DNA from: Caldifarciminota bacterium RBG_13_43_14
GTDB taxonomy: Bacteria > Hydrothermota > Tepidihabitantia > SM23-42
NCBI GenBank assembly: GCA_001771735.1
Contig: MEUM01000082.1
Coordinates: 1 to 25,668 of the forward strand
DNA length: 25,668 nucleotides
Direction of reading: 5' to 3'
Part shown: piece by piece, positions 1 to 8,444 of the stretch
Layout of the letters: every line of letters begins with the position of its first letter
Position numbering within the stretch: the stretch's first letter is position 1
Program-made: the position numbers and the translations under genes
The notes under the pieces: generated by a model
Database searches by the model: none
Told to the model about the DNA's origin: nothing
Seen by the model: only the letters and a program-made list of their open reading frames with translations

Positions 1-413
1 CTTTTGCTCTATCAAAATTTTTATGAGGATAGCTCAGGCAGAAAAACAGAATGGTGGTCATGGAATTCATGGAATTTGCATATTCCTGACTCCGTTTTCA
101 TCATACCAAGGGAATTAACAGTAATCCGTAAGAATAAGGCATTTTATGATACTCTTTTTCCTCCAGGGCCTGAGATTATATATAAGAAGTATGCGATACT
201 TCCGATAAGCACATGGTGGTTTTTTTTAAAAATGCATCTGAAAAGACTATTTTTTTAACTCACAACTTTGGCGGGCATATTGACCTTAAATACAATTACG
301 TGTATGCTAATGGTATGTTACCGGTGTGGTTTTACGCGCCAGAGATCTGTCAGTTTAGGAATTTTCCGCCCTCTGCCAGAGGCAGACAAGATAGGCGGGT
401 CAGCTTCATTTAA
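1..413 (+). pseudogene. 3' part of an unidentified gene with an apparent -1 frameshift
   Basis: The left edge cuts this gene. Frame 1 is open from base 1 and stops at 258, with protein-like content rich in W, Y and P (for example TEWWSWNSWNLHIPD, then IIYKKYAILPIS). Frame 3 then continues with equally protein-like sequence (KNASEKTIFLTHNFGGHIDL, then VWFYAPEICQF) to a stop at 411-413. The change of frame falls at a run of eight T (about 216-223). A ninth T would join the two parts into one reading frame of about 137 residues within the window. It may be a true pseudogene, programmed slippage or a sequencing/assembly error in a homopolymer. The last roughly 15 codons are made of a hairpin repeat (361-404). 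I do not recognise the family. The gene converges on the kinase-helicase gene, with 32 bp between the two stops. Confidence 0.5.
361..404. repeat. Hairpin repeat, variant copy C
   Basis: The ends match the repeat at 11313-11352 and 23612-23651: ATTTTCCGCC on the left and ATAGGCGGGTCAGC on the right, forming a CCGCC/GGCGG stem. About 20 extra bases (371-390) sit in the loop and contain their own small hairpin, CTGCC-AGA-GGCAG. This copy lies where two convergent genes end and supplies the last codons of the left-edge reading frame. Confidence 0.55.
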
Positions 414-445
414 ATCATAATAAAGGGGGCTGAAGGCGTTTATTT

Positions 446-2980
446 TTACGTCTGTTTGAACATATCGATCAGGAAACGGGATGGTTTTTGTGACCGCCCA
501 TATCTCCATTTCGGGTATAACAAATATAGTTTTTTCTGGGCGCGGGTGAGACCAACATAGCATATCCTTCTCTCTTCTTCGAGTTCTTTTTGGGCGGACA
601 ATTTCTTGGTAAGAGGGAAGATCTCTTCGACCATATCAACCATGAAAACAACCGGAAATTCAAGTCCCTTGGCGCTATGTATGGTCATAAGCTTAACCGT
701 ATCTTTTCCCCAGTCGACCAGATCAAGCTCCTGGACCAGGCGGATTTCGCTCATGAAATTACTTAACCCGGGCTGGTCATGGCTGCGCGCCAGCGCCTGC
801 AATTCATTTATATTTTCACCCTTGAGGCCAAAGGTATTAATGCATTCATTAACTATATTCAGTGGTTTTAATAAACGCCCTTCACTGATCTGATGAGCAA
901 GGATCTCGCGTGCTTTATCCTCGTTCTTCTTGCTTATATTGAACAGGGTAAGAGCGCGGGCAATAAACTCCAGGCGGTATTCAGTGGTTATAGGTTTTTT
1001 ATTGATATAATAATCCAGCAATTCCAGATACTCAATAACTGGTTTTATATCCAATCTTTCAAAAAACGATGCGCCGCCGATCAATGCATGGGGAATGCGT
1101 TCTTTCATAAGTTTTTCCTCATATAATCGTGAAAGCGAATTCATCCGGTATAGTATAGCAAAGTCCTGGAACCGGTAATGGTCATGCTTGAGCGCTTTAA
1201 TTTCCTTTATTATATACTCAGCTTCCTCTTCTTCCGAAGATGCGGCATAGAGCACAATGTCGGCATTGTCTGAATTGGGGATAGTGGTGGGTTTGCGTAG
1301 CATCAGATTGTTGGCCAGATCTACGATCTGCTGGGGCAGGCGGAAGCTCCGTGAAAGCTGGAAGATCTTCACTTTTGGAAAATCCTTCGGTACCTGATAG
1401 ATCAGATCACGGTCGGCTCCACGCCATCCGTATATCGCCTGGTCAATATCACCGGTGAAGAAGAAGTTATCCCGGATCAACAGCGATATCAATCGATATT
1501 GTGCCGGGTTGATATCCTGCAATTCATCAACAAATATGTAATCGAATGACTGTTGATAATGGTCCCGAAGATCAGTTTCATAATTCAGCAATCGGAGCGG
1601 GAAAAAGATTAGGTCATTGTAATCAAGGTAGTTATTCGTTTTTAGGTGGGTTTGGTATGTTGAATAAGCTTCCTGACAAAATGCCTCCCATTTGCTCTGT
1701 GGTTTTATGTCCTGAACCTGCATGCCCTGGGATTTGAATAGTTCGATCTGCTTCAATACGGCCCGGCTCCGGTATTTCCCGGTCTTGATCCCGGTCCGGT
1801 TGAACTCATCGACCGGAACAACAACCGTGAAATTTTCATCAATATCAAGTCGCTCAGCATCACGCCTGAGTATGTTAAGCCCAAGGGCGTGGAAAGTGCC
1901 AAGCCATAGTTCATGCAGCGGATAAGAAGTGATCTTCTGCAAGCGCATTTTGATATCATTGGCGGCTTTGTTGGTAAAAGTGCATACTAGTATCCGGGAG
2001 GCAATTTTTCCCTGGTCCAGCAATTTTTTTAGTGCAAAAGTCAGGGTACTGGTTTTGCCGCAGCCCGCCTGGCCAAGCACCAGGATCGGCATCCCGGTAT
2101 GATCGATTATCTCTTTTTGATCAGCGGTCAGTTTTATTTCATCAATTTTATGATTGATCGTCGGCAGAGTGGAGGTGACAACAACTGCTTTGTGCCTTTG
2201 TTTTAAATATGCCAGTAATTCTTGAGCTGTTGACCGGGCTCTTGAATCCACGCACAGCATTCGGGCAATGGTTTCTTCGATGATCTCGGGTACATTGGAT
2301 CGTATCATGGAGGGCAGTAAAAAAGAGCCGTTTGCGATCTTGATCTGCAAACGGCTCAGGGCATCATCGAGGAATGGCGGTATACCGGCGATCATTTCAT
2401 ATAATAATATACCAAGACTCCAGATATCCGATTTTTCGGTGAAATTTCCAGACCAGGTTTCCGGTGACATGTATAGTGGTGTGCCGGCAGTTGATGCCGA
2501 TATCGTTCCGGAACGAATAAAACGAGCAAGGCCGAAATCCGCGATCTTGACCGTTTTCTTCCCCTGGTAATCGGTAATAAGCACATTCTCCGGTTTAAGA
2601 TCGCGATGCAATACCTTTTTATCATGGGCATAGGATAGACCGTCGAGCATTTGCATGAGAATAGTTAATACATCATTGCAATCCATACCATCGGCATTGA
2701 TAATATCACGCAAAGTATTCCCTTCCACATATTCAATGACCATGACGAATTTATTCTCAATGAAATCGATGTTATAGAACCTTACTATGTTAGGATGATC
2801 GAGCGAAGCCAGGAGACGGGCTTCATCCCTGAGCATATTGATGTCATCTTTATGCATGCGGGCGATCTTCAGAGCGAACAGTTTGTCAAGAATAGTGTCC
2901 CGGGCGAGAAAAACATCACCAAAAGCGCCGCCGCCGCACCAGCTTATCAGCTCATATTTCCCGAATTTCTTTTGAAGCAC
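446..2980 (-). CDS. Ser/Thr protein kinase fused to a UvrD/PcrA-type DNA helicase
   Basis: 844 residues in two complete modules. Residues about 9-262 are a Hanks-type kinase: glycine loop GGGAFGDV (16-23), ATP lysine K38, helix-C E53, catalytic HRDLKPEN (D127), metal-binding DFG (D148), SPE (172-174) and DIWSLG. Residues about 283-840 are an SF1A helicase: Q-motif LTADQ (Q288), Walker A GQAGCGKTS (K309), TFTNKAA, GTFHALG, Walker B VDELQD (484-489), GDIDQAIYGWRGA (510-522), LSRSFR, TIHSAKGLEF, and a final EEERRICYVGLTRAQKKL. No catalytic residue looks lost, so both ATPases should be active; the likely helicase substrate is DNA, in the cytoplasm. There is no transmembrane or sensor domain after the kinase, unlike PknB. 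The start is GTG with no clear ribosome site, three bases after the ARPP-1 stop, so it is probably translationally coupled. Kinase control of the helicase, or of a partner through phosphorylation, is inference. Domain identity is secure; the role is unknown. Confidence 0.93.
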   Translation of the reverse strand: MLQKKFGKYELISWCGGGAFGDVFLARDTILDKLFALKIARMHKDDINMLRDEARLLASLDHPNIVRFYNIDFIENKFVMVIEYVEGNTLRDIINADGMDCNDVLTILMQMLDGLSYAHDKKVLHRDLKPENVLITDYQGKKTVKIADFGLARFIRSGTISASTAGTPLYMSPETWSGNFTEKSDIWSLGILLYEMIAGIPPFLDDALSRLQIKIANGSFLLPSMIRSNVPEIIEETIARMLCVDSRARSTAQELLAYLKQRHKAVVVTSTLPTINHKIDEIKLTADQKEIIDHTGMPILVLGQAGCGKTSTLTFALKKLLDQGKIASRILVCTFTNKAANDIKMRLQKITSYPLHELWLGTFHALGLNILRRDAERLDIDENFTVVVPVDEFNRTGIKTGKYRSRAVLKQIELFKSQGMQVQDIKPQSKWEAFCQEAYSTYQTHLKTNNYLDYNDLIFFPLRLLNYETDLRDHYQQSFDYIFVDELQDINPAQYRLISLLIRDNFFFTGDIDQAIYGWRGADRDLIYQVPKDFPKVKIFQLSRSFRLPQQIVDLANNLMLRKPTTIPNSDNADIVLYAASSEEEEAEYIIKEIKALKHDHYRFQDFAILYRMNSLSRLYEEKLMKERIPHALIGGASFFERLDIKPVIEYLELLDYYINKKPITTEYRLEFIARALTLFNISKKNEDKAREILAHQISEGRLLKPLNIVNECINTFGLKGENINELQALARSHDQPGLSNFMSEIRLVQELDLVDWGKDTVKLMTIHSAKGLEFPVVFMVDMVEEIFPLTKKLSAQKELEEERRICYVGLTRAQKKLYLLYPKWRYGRSQKPSRFLIDMFKQT

Positions 2981-2983
2981 GAT

Positions 2984-3832
2984 CTATGACGGAAAAGCCG
3001 ATAAATGCAAAAGCACCTTTTTGTCGAAAACCGCCTGACCAGCAAGGTTGCGTTTAGCAAAATGTATCCGTGTATTTTTACCGGATCGTTCCTCTTCGAT
3101 CGCAGCCGAGATACTTTTAACGAAATTTATTATATCCGGATTTTTTAATTCTTTTTTTGTCAATTCACAGGCTTCCATTGCATAACCACGGATAAGCTTG
3201 CGTTCAAATTGGCGGAAAATTGAATTATTGGCAAATAAGTCGCAGCCCAGGATGCGATTACCAGCAACCCCGATGAACCCGATTGCCTTATCATTTAAAG
3301 TGCTGAAATCCTCAAGATAGCGGTTAAGCTCGTCATCAAGCCCTTTATAAATATCGTGCATTGATGAGGTCACGGAATTTATACGGGTTGAAACGATTTT
3401 TTGGGTAATTTCATTCCATATGTCCTGTTGCAGTTCATTGACCGGTCTTTTGGTCAATAGTATTGAACGAAGCCGCGGATAAGAACAGAATCCGGTCGTG
3501 AATCGACCGATTGATTGCCATCGTCCCTCTTCCACACAGACCACGGAAAGGGTTTTTCGGGTTTTGGCCGGAATAAAAGTTGAAGCGCTCACGATGCGGT
3601 TCTGCATAGCACCGGCGATCTCCTCGCCATCGATAATCAGGAGCGGCTGATCGCCGAGATTGTTGAGATCGACTTTGTCGATCACCGGAGTATCAAGTTC
3701 TTCGATCTGAATCTTCTTTTCATCAAGTAATGTGTCGATCGCATGCAAGCGGTATTCAATGGGTTTGTCGGTCAGTAATGGATAAAGCTGGAGATTACGC
3801 AGGAATAACGGATTGTCAGTGCGAAAATCCAT
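2984..3832 (-). CDS. ARPP-1 (DUF6569) family protein
   Basis: 282 residues, cytoplasmic, with no signal peptide. It carries the hallmarks I associate with the ARPP-1/DUF6569 family: an N-terminal NLQLYPL strand, LLIIDGEEIAGAMQNRIV (65-81) and VVCVEEGRW (97-105). The C-terminal half is mostly helical and charged, with GVAGNRILGCDLFAN near residue 190. The name ARPP-1 comes from comparative-genomic work that found the domain beside ADP-ribosylglycohydrolase and rhodanese-phosphatase proteins in predicted conflict systems; the biochemistry is not established as far as I know. I chose the ATG at 3832 because GGTGAT lies just upstream and because it overlaps the preceding stop as TGATG; an in-frame TTG one codon earlier is possible. 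It is followed after three bases by the kinase-helicase, implying joint function. Family call fairly sure, function unknown. Confidence 0.75.
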   Translation of the reverse strand: MDFRTDNPLFLRNLQLYPLLTDKPIEYRLHAIDTLLDEKKIQIEELDTPVIDKVDLNNLGDQPLLIIDGEEIAGAMQNRIVSASTFIPAKTRKTLSVVCVEEGRWQSIGRFTTGFCSYPRLRSILLTKRPVNELQQDIWNEITQKIVSTRINSVTSSMHDIYKGLDDELNRYLEDFSTLNDKAIGFIGVAGNRILGCDLFANNSIFRQFERKLIRGYAMEACELTKKELKNPDIINFVKSISAAIEEERSGKNTRIHFAKRNLAGQAVFDKKVLLHLSAFPS

Positions 3833-4269
3833 CAATCACCAGGCGAATACTGAGCAACAAAGATCCGTTTCTCCGACCAGTCCGTATACCAGGTCCAGTT
3901 ACGACTATATGCCCGGACCTGCCAGTAATACTTGCCATTCGCACTGACCACAAAAATAAATGTAGTATCTTCGACCCGCTCAGCCTTGCCAGGAAGCTCG
4001 GGGTTATCGTCAATTTTCAACTCATAGTATTGAGTGCCCGGGATTGCGGTCCAGATCATTTCAATATCATTTGGATAAGGATTCCAGCAATCGTATAAAA
4101 AAGCCGCATTGTTCGCCGGAGCGATCAATAAGGCCGCTTCTGGAGGCGGGCCGAGTGAATCGAAAGGTGGTTCATATTCATGCGGATCGCGGCAGCTTGG
4201 AGCGAAAACAATAAATAGTGCAAGCATGATCATTGAACTGAACTGGATGATTCTAAATATTGAGTTCAT
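3832..4269 (-). CDS. Small exported protein, probable lipoprotein with FnIII-like fold
   Basis: 145 residues. An N-terminal hydrophobic stretch (about 6-24) ends at APSC, with C26 as a possible lipid-attachment cysteine. The -3 position is alanine rather than leucine, so the lipobox is imperfect. The mature part, after a proline-rich linker, holds about 95 residues with the pattern of an immunoglobulin/FnIII-like beta sandwich (YYELKID, then TTFIFVVSANGKYYWQVRAY). Comparable short domains occur on cell-surface proteins of FCB-type bacteria. The ATG has a good site, AAAGAGGTG, upstream. It lies 11 bp after the TonB receptor stop, and its stop shares one base with the ARPP-1 ATG, so it is part of the same transcript. 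It may be a surface partner of the receptor; that is inference. Confidence 0.7.
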   Translation of the reverse strand: MNSIFRIIQFSSMIMLALFIVFAPSCRDPHEYEPPFDSLGPPPEAALLIAPANNAAFLYDCWNPYPNDIEMIWTAIPGTQYYELKIDDNPELPGKAERVEDTTFIFVVSANGKYYWQVRAYSRNWTWYTDWSEKRIFVAQYSPGD

Positions 4270-4280
4270 TGTTCACCTCT

Positions 4281-6839
4281 TTAAAAAACTATATTAACTC
4301 CTACACGGGCACGGCGCGGTGCAGTGTAGGCATTGACCCAATCATCACTTTCTTTCATCATATCGTAAAAGGCGCGATACTGTTCATAGGGTACAAGCAA
4401 ACCGTCATGGCTCAGATCAGCCTGCGGACTGTAGTAGGCCCGGTCGATCGCGACATATGATGTCTGTTCTTCAAAATCGGTAAGCTTGATATCTTCCAGT
4501 GGCACGAGTGGAAAATGGGAATTAATTTCATTGCGGATGTCAAGCAGGTTTATGATCTCGAAGTTGATGGCGGCCTGTAATCGGCTGATCTTGAATGATT
4601 TAGATAGCACGCAATCGATTTGTTTTTGAACCGGCAGGTATGCATAATTACGTTCTTCATATTTGCCTTCGGGACCGGGCGGTGTATAGGGAAAACCTTC
4701 GCCGAAAAAGGCAAACAGATATAATTTTGTTTGTAGCGGCAATTTGAACATTCCTTGAAAAAACAGCTTGTGTCTCTGGTCAAAATCCAGCGGGTAGTCC
4801 TTTGCTTCCGGGATAAAGGTAGTATCTGGATTGTCCGCGTAATAGCGCCGGTATACTTCTTCGGCATATGAACTTGATCCGCGTGCAAATGATAATGTAT
4901 ATGATATTTTACCGGTATAAAGAGAGTTTGCAAATTCCAGTATTGTTTCAACACCTTTTATATTCGCATATTCAATGTTCCGATATTGAACATAATTATG
5001 AGGTGCCGATAAAACCAGTCTTGTGCCGATAAGATCGGCAACATCTTTGTAAAAACTGTTAAGAGTAGCCGTAAGATTAGGATTGATCGCGCCTTGAAAG
5101 CCGATCTCATAACTAACGGTTTTTTCTGGTTTCAGGTCTGGGTTGCCGACCAGGGGGAGCCAGCCGCCGCTGACCAGATAAGACGGAAACGGATAAAGCC
5201 CGTAATAAACATATTGTTTATCATATAACGGCGGTTGAGCGTAACTACCGACATTAGTGCGGAAAATGAACTTTTCCGTGACCATGAATGATATCCCCAG
5301 GCGCGGCGAGATGACAGTTTTAGGTTCGATATTATTGACGCCCGAGGAAAAATGATCATATCGGCATCCGATCTTTGCATACAGGCCTCGAAAATCAATG
5401 TTGTCCTGTATGTAAACTGAGTACTCGCTGGGTTGATAATTATATTCATCGATCAACTGATTCTGTGAATCACTAACAAAATAGGTGAAATTATTGAAAT
5501 CCATTTGAGCGTATTCGACCCCGGCTTTAAGTTCATGATACCGGTTGAGTTGTGCAATAGTACTAAAATGCGTTTTTAAAACCTGGGATGAATTCTCCCG
5601 GTATTCGGGATAATCACCTTCACAAACAATGTCCTGATGCACTGCGCCGAAAGGATTATCGCTGCCAGCCGCCGGCCAGCGCAGGGTTTCATAATCCTGG
5701 AATTGAAAAGGATTGAAAAATCCATAGCTGCCTGGAACCCTCACTCCATAATTAAGATTCGTGTACAGGCGGTTCAGATTCAAATTAAATAGTTTTCTGG
5801 AATCGGGCAGAAAGCTTAAGCTCAAAATCTGAAGATCGCTCTGGCGGTGGTCAGAACGGTAGTGATCAAGATTATACTTCCATTCCGAATTGTAACGATC
5901 GAACTGGCTGTTTGACATTGCTCCACTAAGCATCAGGTTGAACTTGCCGCTTGGAGCAGCGATCCACTTTCCATAGAATGAATAATCGCTGCGGTTTTTA
6001 TGAGGGAGAATGAATAATTTGGGGTCCCAATCATTGGTCTGCATGAGGTCGATCGAAAAATAGCCTTTATTTTTTTTATTAATCGGTATATGAACTGCGC
6101 CATTGTAATTTTCATAACCGAAATCGAAATAATAGGGCATTATTCTTTCGGTCTTGGTAAAACCCTTTAATTCAATGTTGTCTTTGGGAAAAGCCGTGAT
6201 TACATTGATAACGCCGGACATCGCCCGACCGTATTCAACATCAAACCCGCCCGGCAGGAATATGACCTCATCGATAACACCCTTGGAAATTGCGATCGCA
6301 AGATCACCGGTTTGCGGGTCGATGATCGAAACATTATCGATCATATACTGTACCTCGCTCGAACGGCCACCGCGCACATGTATTCCCGTATCAGTTCGGG
6401 TTACTGCAGGTTGGAAAGCAATCATCTCGATTGCGTAATCGATCGGCAACGTGGTGATTTCAGTGCTCCGTAGAATATAAGTAGTGCCGACCATATCCTT
6501 TTTTACCTGAGGTATTTCACTGGTCACGGTGATCGGCGGCATTTCGATAGTGGTTTGGGTAAGAGTGATATTTAACCTTACGGTTTGATCGATCTCAACC
6601 ACGGCATTTTCGACGCGTTTGGACTGATATCCGATATAGCTTATCTCAATTGTATAACGACCACGCGGGACACTGAGAATGAAAAAATCACCGTTTTCAT
6701 CACTGGCAGTGCCGAGTTCGGTGCCTAATATTTCAATGTTCGCACCGACAATGGATTCTTTGGTTGCTTGATCGCGTACCGTACCTTGAACTTTACCAGT
6801 CGTGCCGTTAATAAGGCACAGGATCAATAGATATGCCAT
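4281..6839 (-). CDS. TonB-dependent outer-membrane receptor with carboxypeptidase-regulatory-like domain
   Basis: 852 residues. A short hydrophobic leader (1-15) is followed by a CarboxypepD_reg-like domain (about 16-95: KVQGTVRD, GTASDENGDFFILSVPRGRYTIEISYIGY). Next comes a plug domain (about 105-215: IHVRGGRSSEVQYMIDNV, GGFDVEYGRAMSGVINVIT) and then a beta barrel of about 630 residues rich in alternating aromatic residues. It ends in VGVNIVF, with the terminal phenylalanine typical of outer-membrane proteins. Such receptors import ligands through the outer membrane with energy from TonB/ExbBD, which are not in this window; the ligand cannot be read from sequence. The start ATG has an AAAAAGGAGC site 4 bases upstream. 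It sits 56 bp after the propeller lipoprotein gene and 11 bp before the small lipoprotein gene, in one operon. Confidence 0.92.
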   Translation of the reverse strand: MAYLLILCLINGTTGKVQGTVRDQATKESIVGANIEILGTELGTASDENGDFFILSVPRGRYTIEISYIGYQSKRVENAVVEIDQTVRLNITLTQTTIEMPPITVTSEIPQVKKDMVGTTYILRSTEITTLPIDYAIEMIAFQPAVTRTDTGIHVRGGRSSEVQYMIDNVSIIDPQTGDLAIAISKGVIDEVIFLPGGFDVEYGRAMSGVINVITAFPKDNIELKGFTKTERIMPYYFDFGYENYNGAVHIPINKKNKGYFSIDLMQTNDWDPKLFILPHKNRSDYSFYGKWIAAPSGKFNLMLSGAMSNSQFDRYNSEWKYNLDHYRSDHRQSDLQILSLSFLPDSRKLFNLNLNRLYTNLNYGVRVPGSYGFFNPFQFQDYETLRWPAAGSDNPFGAVHQDIVCEGDYPEYRENSSQVLKTHFSTIAQLNRYHELKAGVEYAQMDFNNFTYFVSDSQNQLIDEYNYQPSEYSVYIQDNIDFRGLYAKIGCRYDHFSSGVNNIEPKTVISPRLGISFMVTEKFIFRTNVGSYAQPPLYDKQYVYYGLYPFPSYLVSGGWLPLVGNPDLKPEKTVSYEIGFQGAINPNLTATLNSFYKDVADLIGTRLVLSAPHNYVQYRNIEYANIKGVETILEFANSLYTGKISYTLSFARGSSSYAEEVYRRYYADNPDTTFIPEAKDYPLDFDQRHKLFFQGMFKLPLQTKLYLFAFFGEGFPYTPPGPEGKYEERNYAYLPVQKQIDCVLSKSFKISRLQAAINFEIINLLDIRNEINSHFPLVPLEDIKLTDFEEQTSYVAIDRAYYSPQADLSHDGLLVPYEQYRAFYDMMKESDDWVNAYTAPRRARVGVNIVF

Positions 6840-6895
6840 GTTTGCTCCTTTTTAACTCTGAAAAATCTGAAAGATTATCATGCAATTATTAAAGA

Positions 6896-8353
6896 TCATG
6901 GTGCGAGCCGTATCATTGAGAAATCATAATCAAATAATGTATATGCATATCCGACTGCAGTGTAGCCACCATCATTGGTCTGGATCACATCATATCCATA
7001 ATCATTATGAACTAGATTTGAAACGCGAGCCCACAGCGAATCACCGGTCGCGCTTATTTTGATCAAATATGTATCGTAATACGAGCCACTGAAAGAATTG
7101 CTTGCACCGGTGATAATATATCCGCCATCACTGGTCGGTTTGATCGAATAGGCATAATCCGTACCACTACCACCGTATTCCTCCTGCCAGCTGATATTGC
7201 CACTGGCGTCGGTTTTAACGATATAAACATTATTACCATTATCGCCGGCGATTATATAACCACCGTCACCGCTAATAGCAATATCATTACCACGATCAGC
7301 CGCGCTGGTGCCTAAAGTTTTAGCCCAAAGCGAATCACCATTGGCACCGAGTTTTATCAAATAAATGTCACTGTTTCCGGCACCAAAAGAATAGGTTGTG
7401 CCGGCGATGATGTAGCCACCATCAGAAGTTTGTTCAACACCGTATGCAAAATCACTGTCAATACCACCGATGGTTTTTGTCCAGGTTGTATCACCTGAAG
7501 AATTCAATTTTATGATATATACATCCTGACCGCCGTTGCCGAAAGAATTGGTATAGCCGACAATTATGTATCCACCATCGGAAGTTTGCTCGATGTCCCA
7601 TCCGTATTCATCGTTCAAACCACCACAAGATGTTTGCCAGTCAAGAACTCCATAGTCATTGGTTTTAATGATATAAACATCGCAACCACCGACCCCATAA
7701 CTAAAAGTATAGCCGGTGATCGCGTATCCCCCATCATTCGTTTTGCAGATATCATATGCACCATCATCGACCGGACCACCGAAATAAAGTTGCCAGGCCT
7801 GAGTGCCGTTGGTATCAACGGCAAAAAGATATACATCATAACCACCATTGCCGGCTGAGCGGGAACGGCCGACCGTAATATACCGATGCTGGCTGAGATT
7901 TTCGACAACCGAATAACCGTAATCCTCACGGTCACCGCCAAATGTTTTTTCCCACAGTATTCCCCCTGACAGGACGGTCAAAGTATGAGGATCAGACCAT
8001 TCGGATTCAGCTTCTTTTTGATCGTATGCCTGTGCTCGTATTTCATAAATGCCGGCACTTGAGAAATTATGGGTCAGGGATACTGTTTCCGATGAAGCGA
8101 CATAATAACTCCAGTTGGATATCGCTCCATCACCCCAGTCAAACCGGATCGCGATACTATCATTATCCGGATCCGTTGCCGAACTCGAAAACGAATAATT
8201 ACCTGCGTCGCCGCTTTCTAATCCGCTCGGGATCGATGGTATATCGGGTGCGCTATTGCTCGAACAGGAAATGATCGCCATGATTAATAGGGCATTTATT
8301 ACCGGGAAAATCGTATTTTCAAGAACGGACCGCAATCTTGTCGCATTTATCAC
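6896..8353 (-). CDS. Lipoprotein with PKD domain and seven-bladed beta-propeller repeats
   Basis: 485 residues. The signal peptide ends in IISC, with C30 the predicted lipidated residue. Residues about 40-128 form a PKD-like domain (DPDNDSIAIRFDWGDG, then YEIRAQAYDQ). From about 131 to the end there are seven repeats of about 38-50 residues with core (T)SDGGYIIxGYTxSF, DVYIIKL and a following W-(A/T)KT-x-GG. The N-terminal strand ILWEKTFGG looks like the piece that closes the last blade, which favours a seven-bladed propeller. It would sit at the cell surface, perhaps binding ligand or other surface proteins; no catalytic motif is visible. The start is GTG, with AAAGGAGG 5 bases upstream. It is first in the five-gene run that includes the TonB receptor. 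Confidence 0.85.
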   Translation of the reverse strand: MINATRLRSVLENTIFPVINALLIMAIISCSSNSAPDIPSIPSGLESGDAGNYSFSSSATDPDNDSIAIRFDWGDGAISNWSYYVASSETVSLTHNFSSAGIYEIRAQAYDQKEAESEWSDPHTLTVLSGGILWEKTFGGDREDYGYSVVENLSQHRYITVGRSRSAGNGGYDVYLFAVDTNGTQAWQLYFGGPVDDGAYDICKTNDGGYAITGYTFSYGVGGCDVYIIKTNDYGVLDWQTSCGGLNDEYGWDIEQTSDGGYIIVGYTNSFGNGGQDVYIIKLNSSGDTTWTKTIGGIDSDFAYGVEQTSDGGYIIAGTTYSFGAGNSDIYLIKLGANGDSLWAKTLGTSAADRGNDIAISGDGGYIIAGDNGNNVYIVKTDASGNISWQEEYGGSGTDYAYSIKPTSDGGYIITGASNSFSGSYYDTYLIKISATGDSLWARVSNLVHNDYGYDVIQTNDGGYTAVGYAYTLFDYDFSMIRLAP

Positions 8354-8444
8354 TTAATCCTCCTTTTATCTATATGCCAGTATTAACTATTGCTCCTTGG
8401 GTAATAAAAAAAAATCTTAAAATTTCCTCACATTTTCCATCGAT

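Noticed and set aside
213..413. Separate small plus-strand gene starting at the ATG at 213
   Set aside because: It has no ribosome site, overlaps the frame-1 coding end, and reads as the continuation of the same protein after a homopolymer frameshift.
446..2980. Assignment of the kinase-helicase to Mokosh or to BREX/Pgl systems
   Set aside because: The helicase carries UvrD/PcrA (SF1A) motifs, not the type used by Mokosh; no phospholipase-D nuclease, PglX, PglZ or NERD domain is present.
6896..8353. CRISPR-like or tandem DNA repeat array
   Set aside because: The periodicity comes from imperfect protein repeats in an intact reading frame; no identical DNA repeats with spacers.
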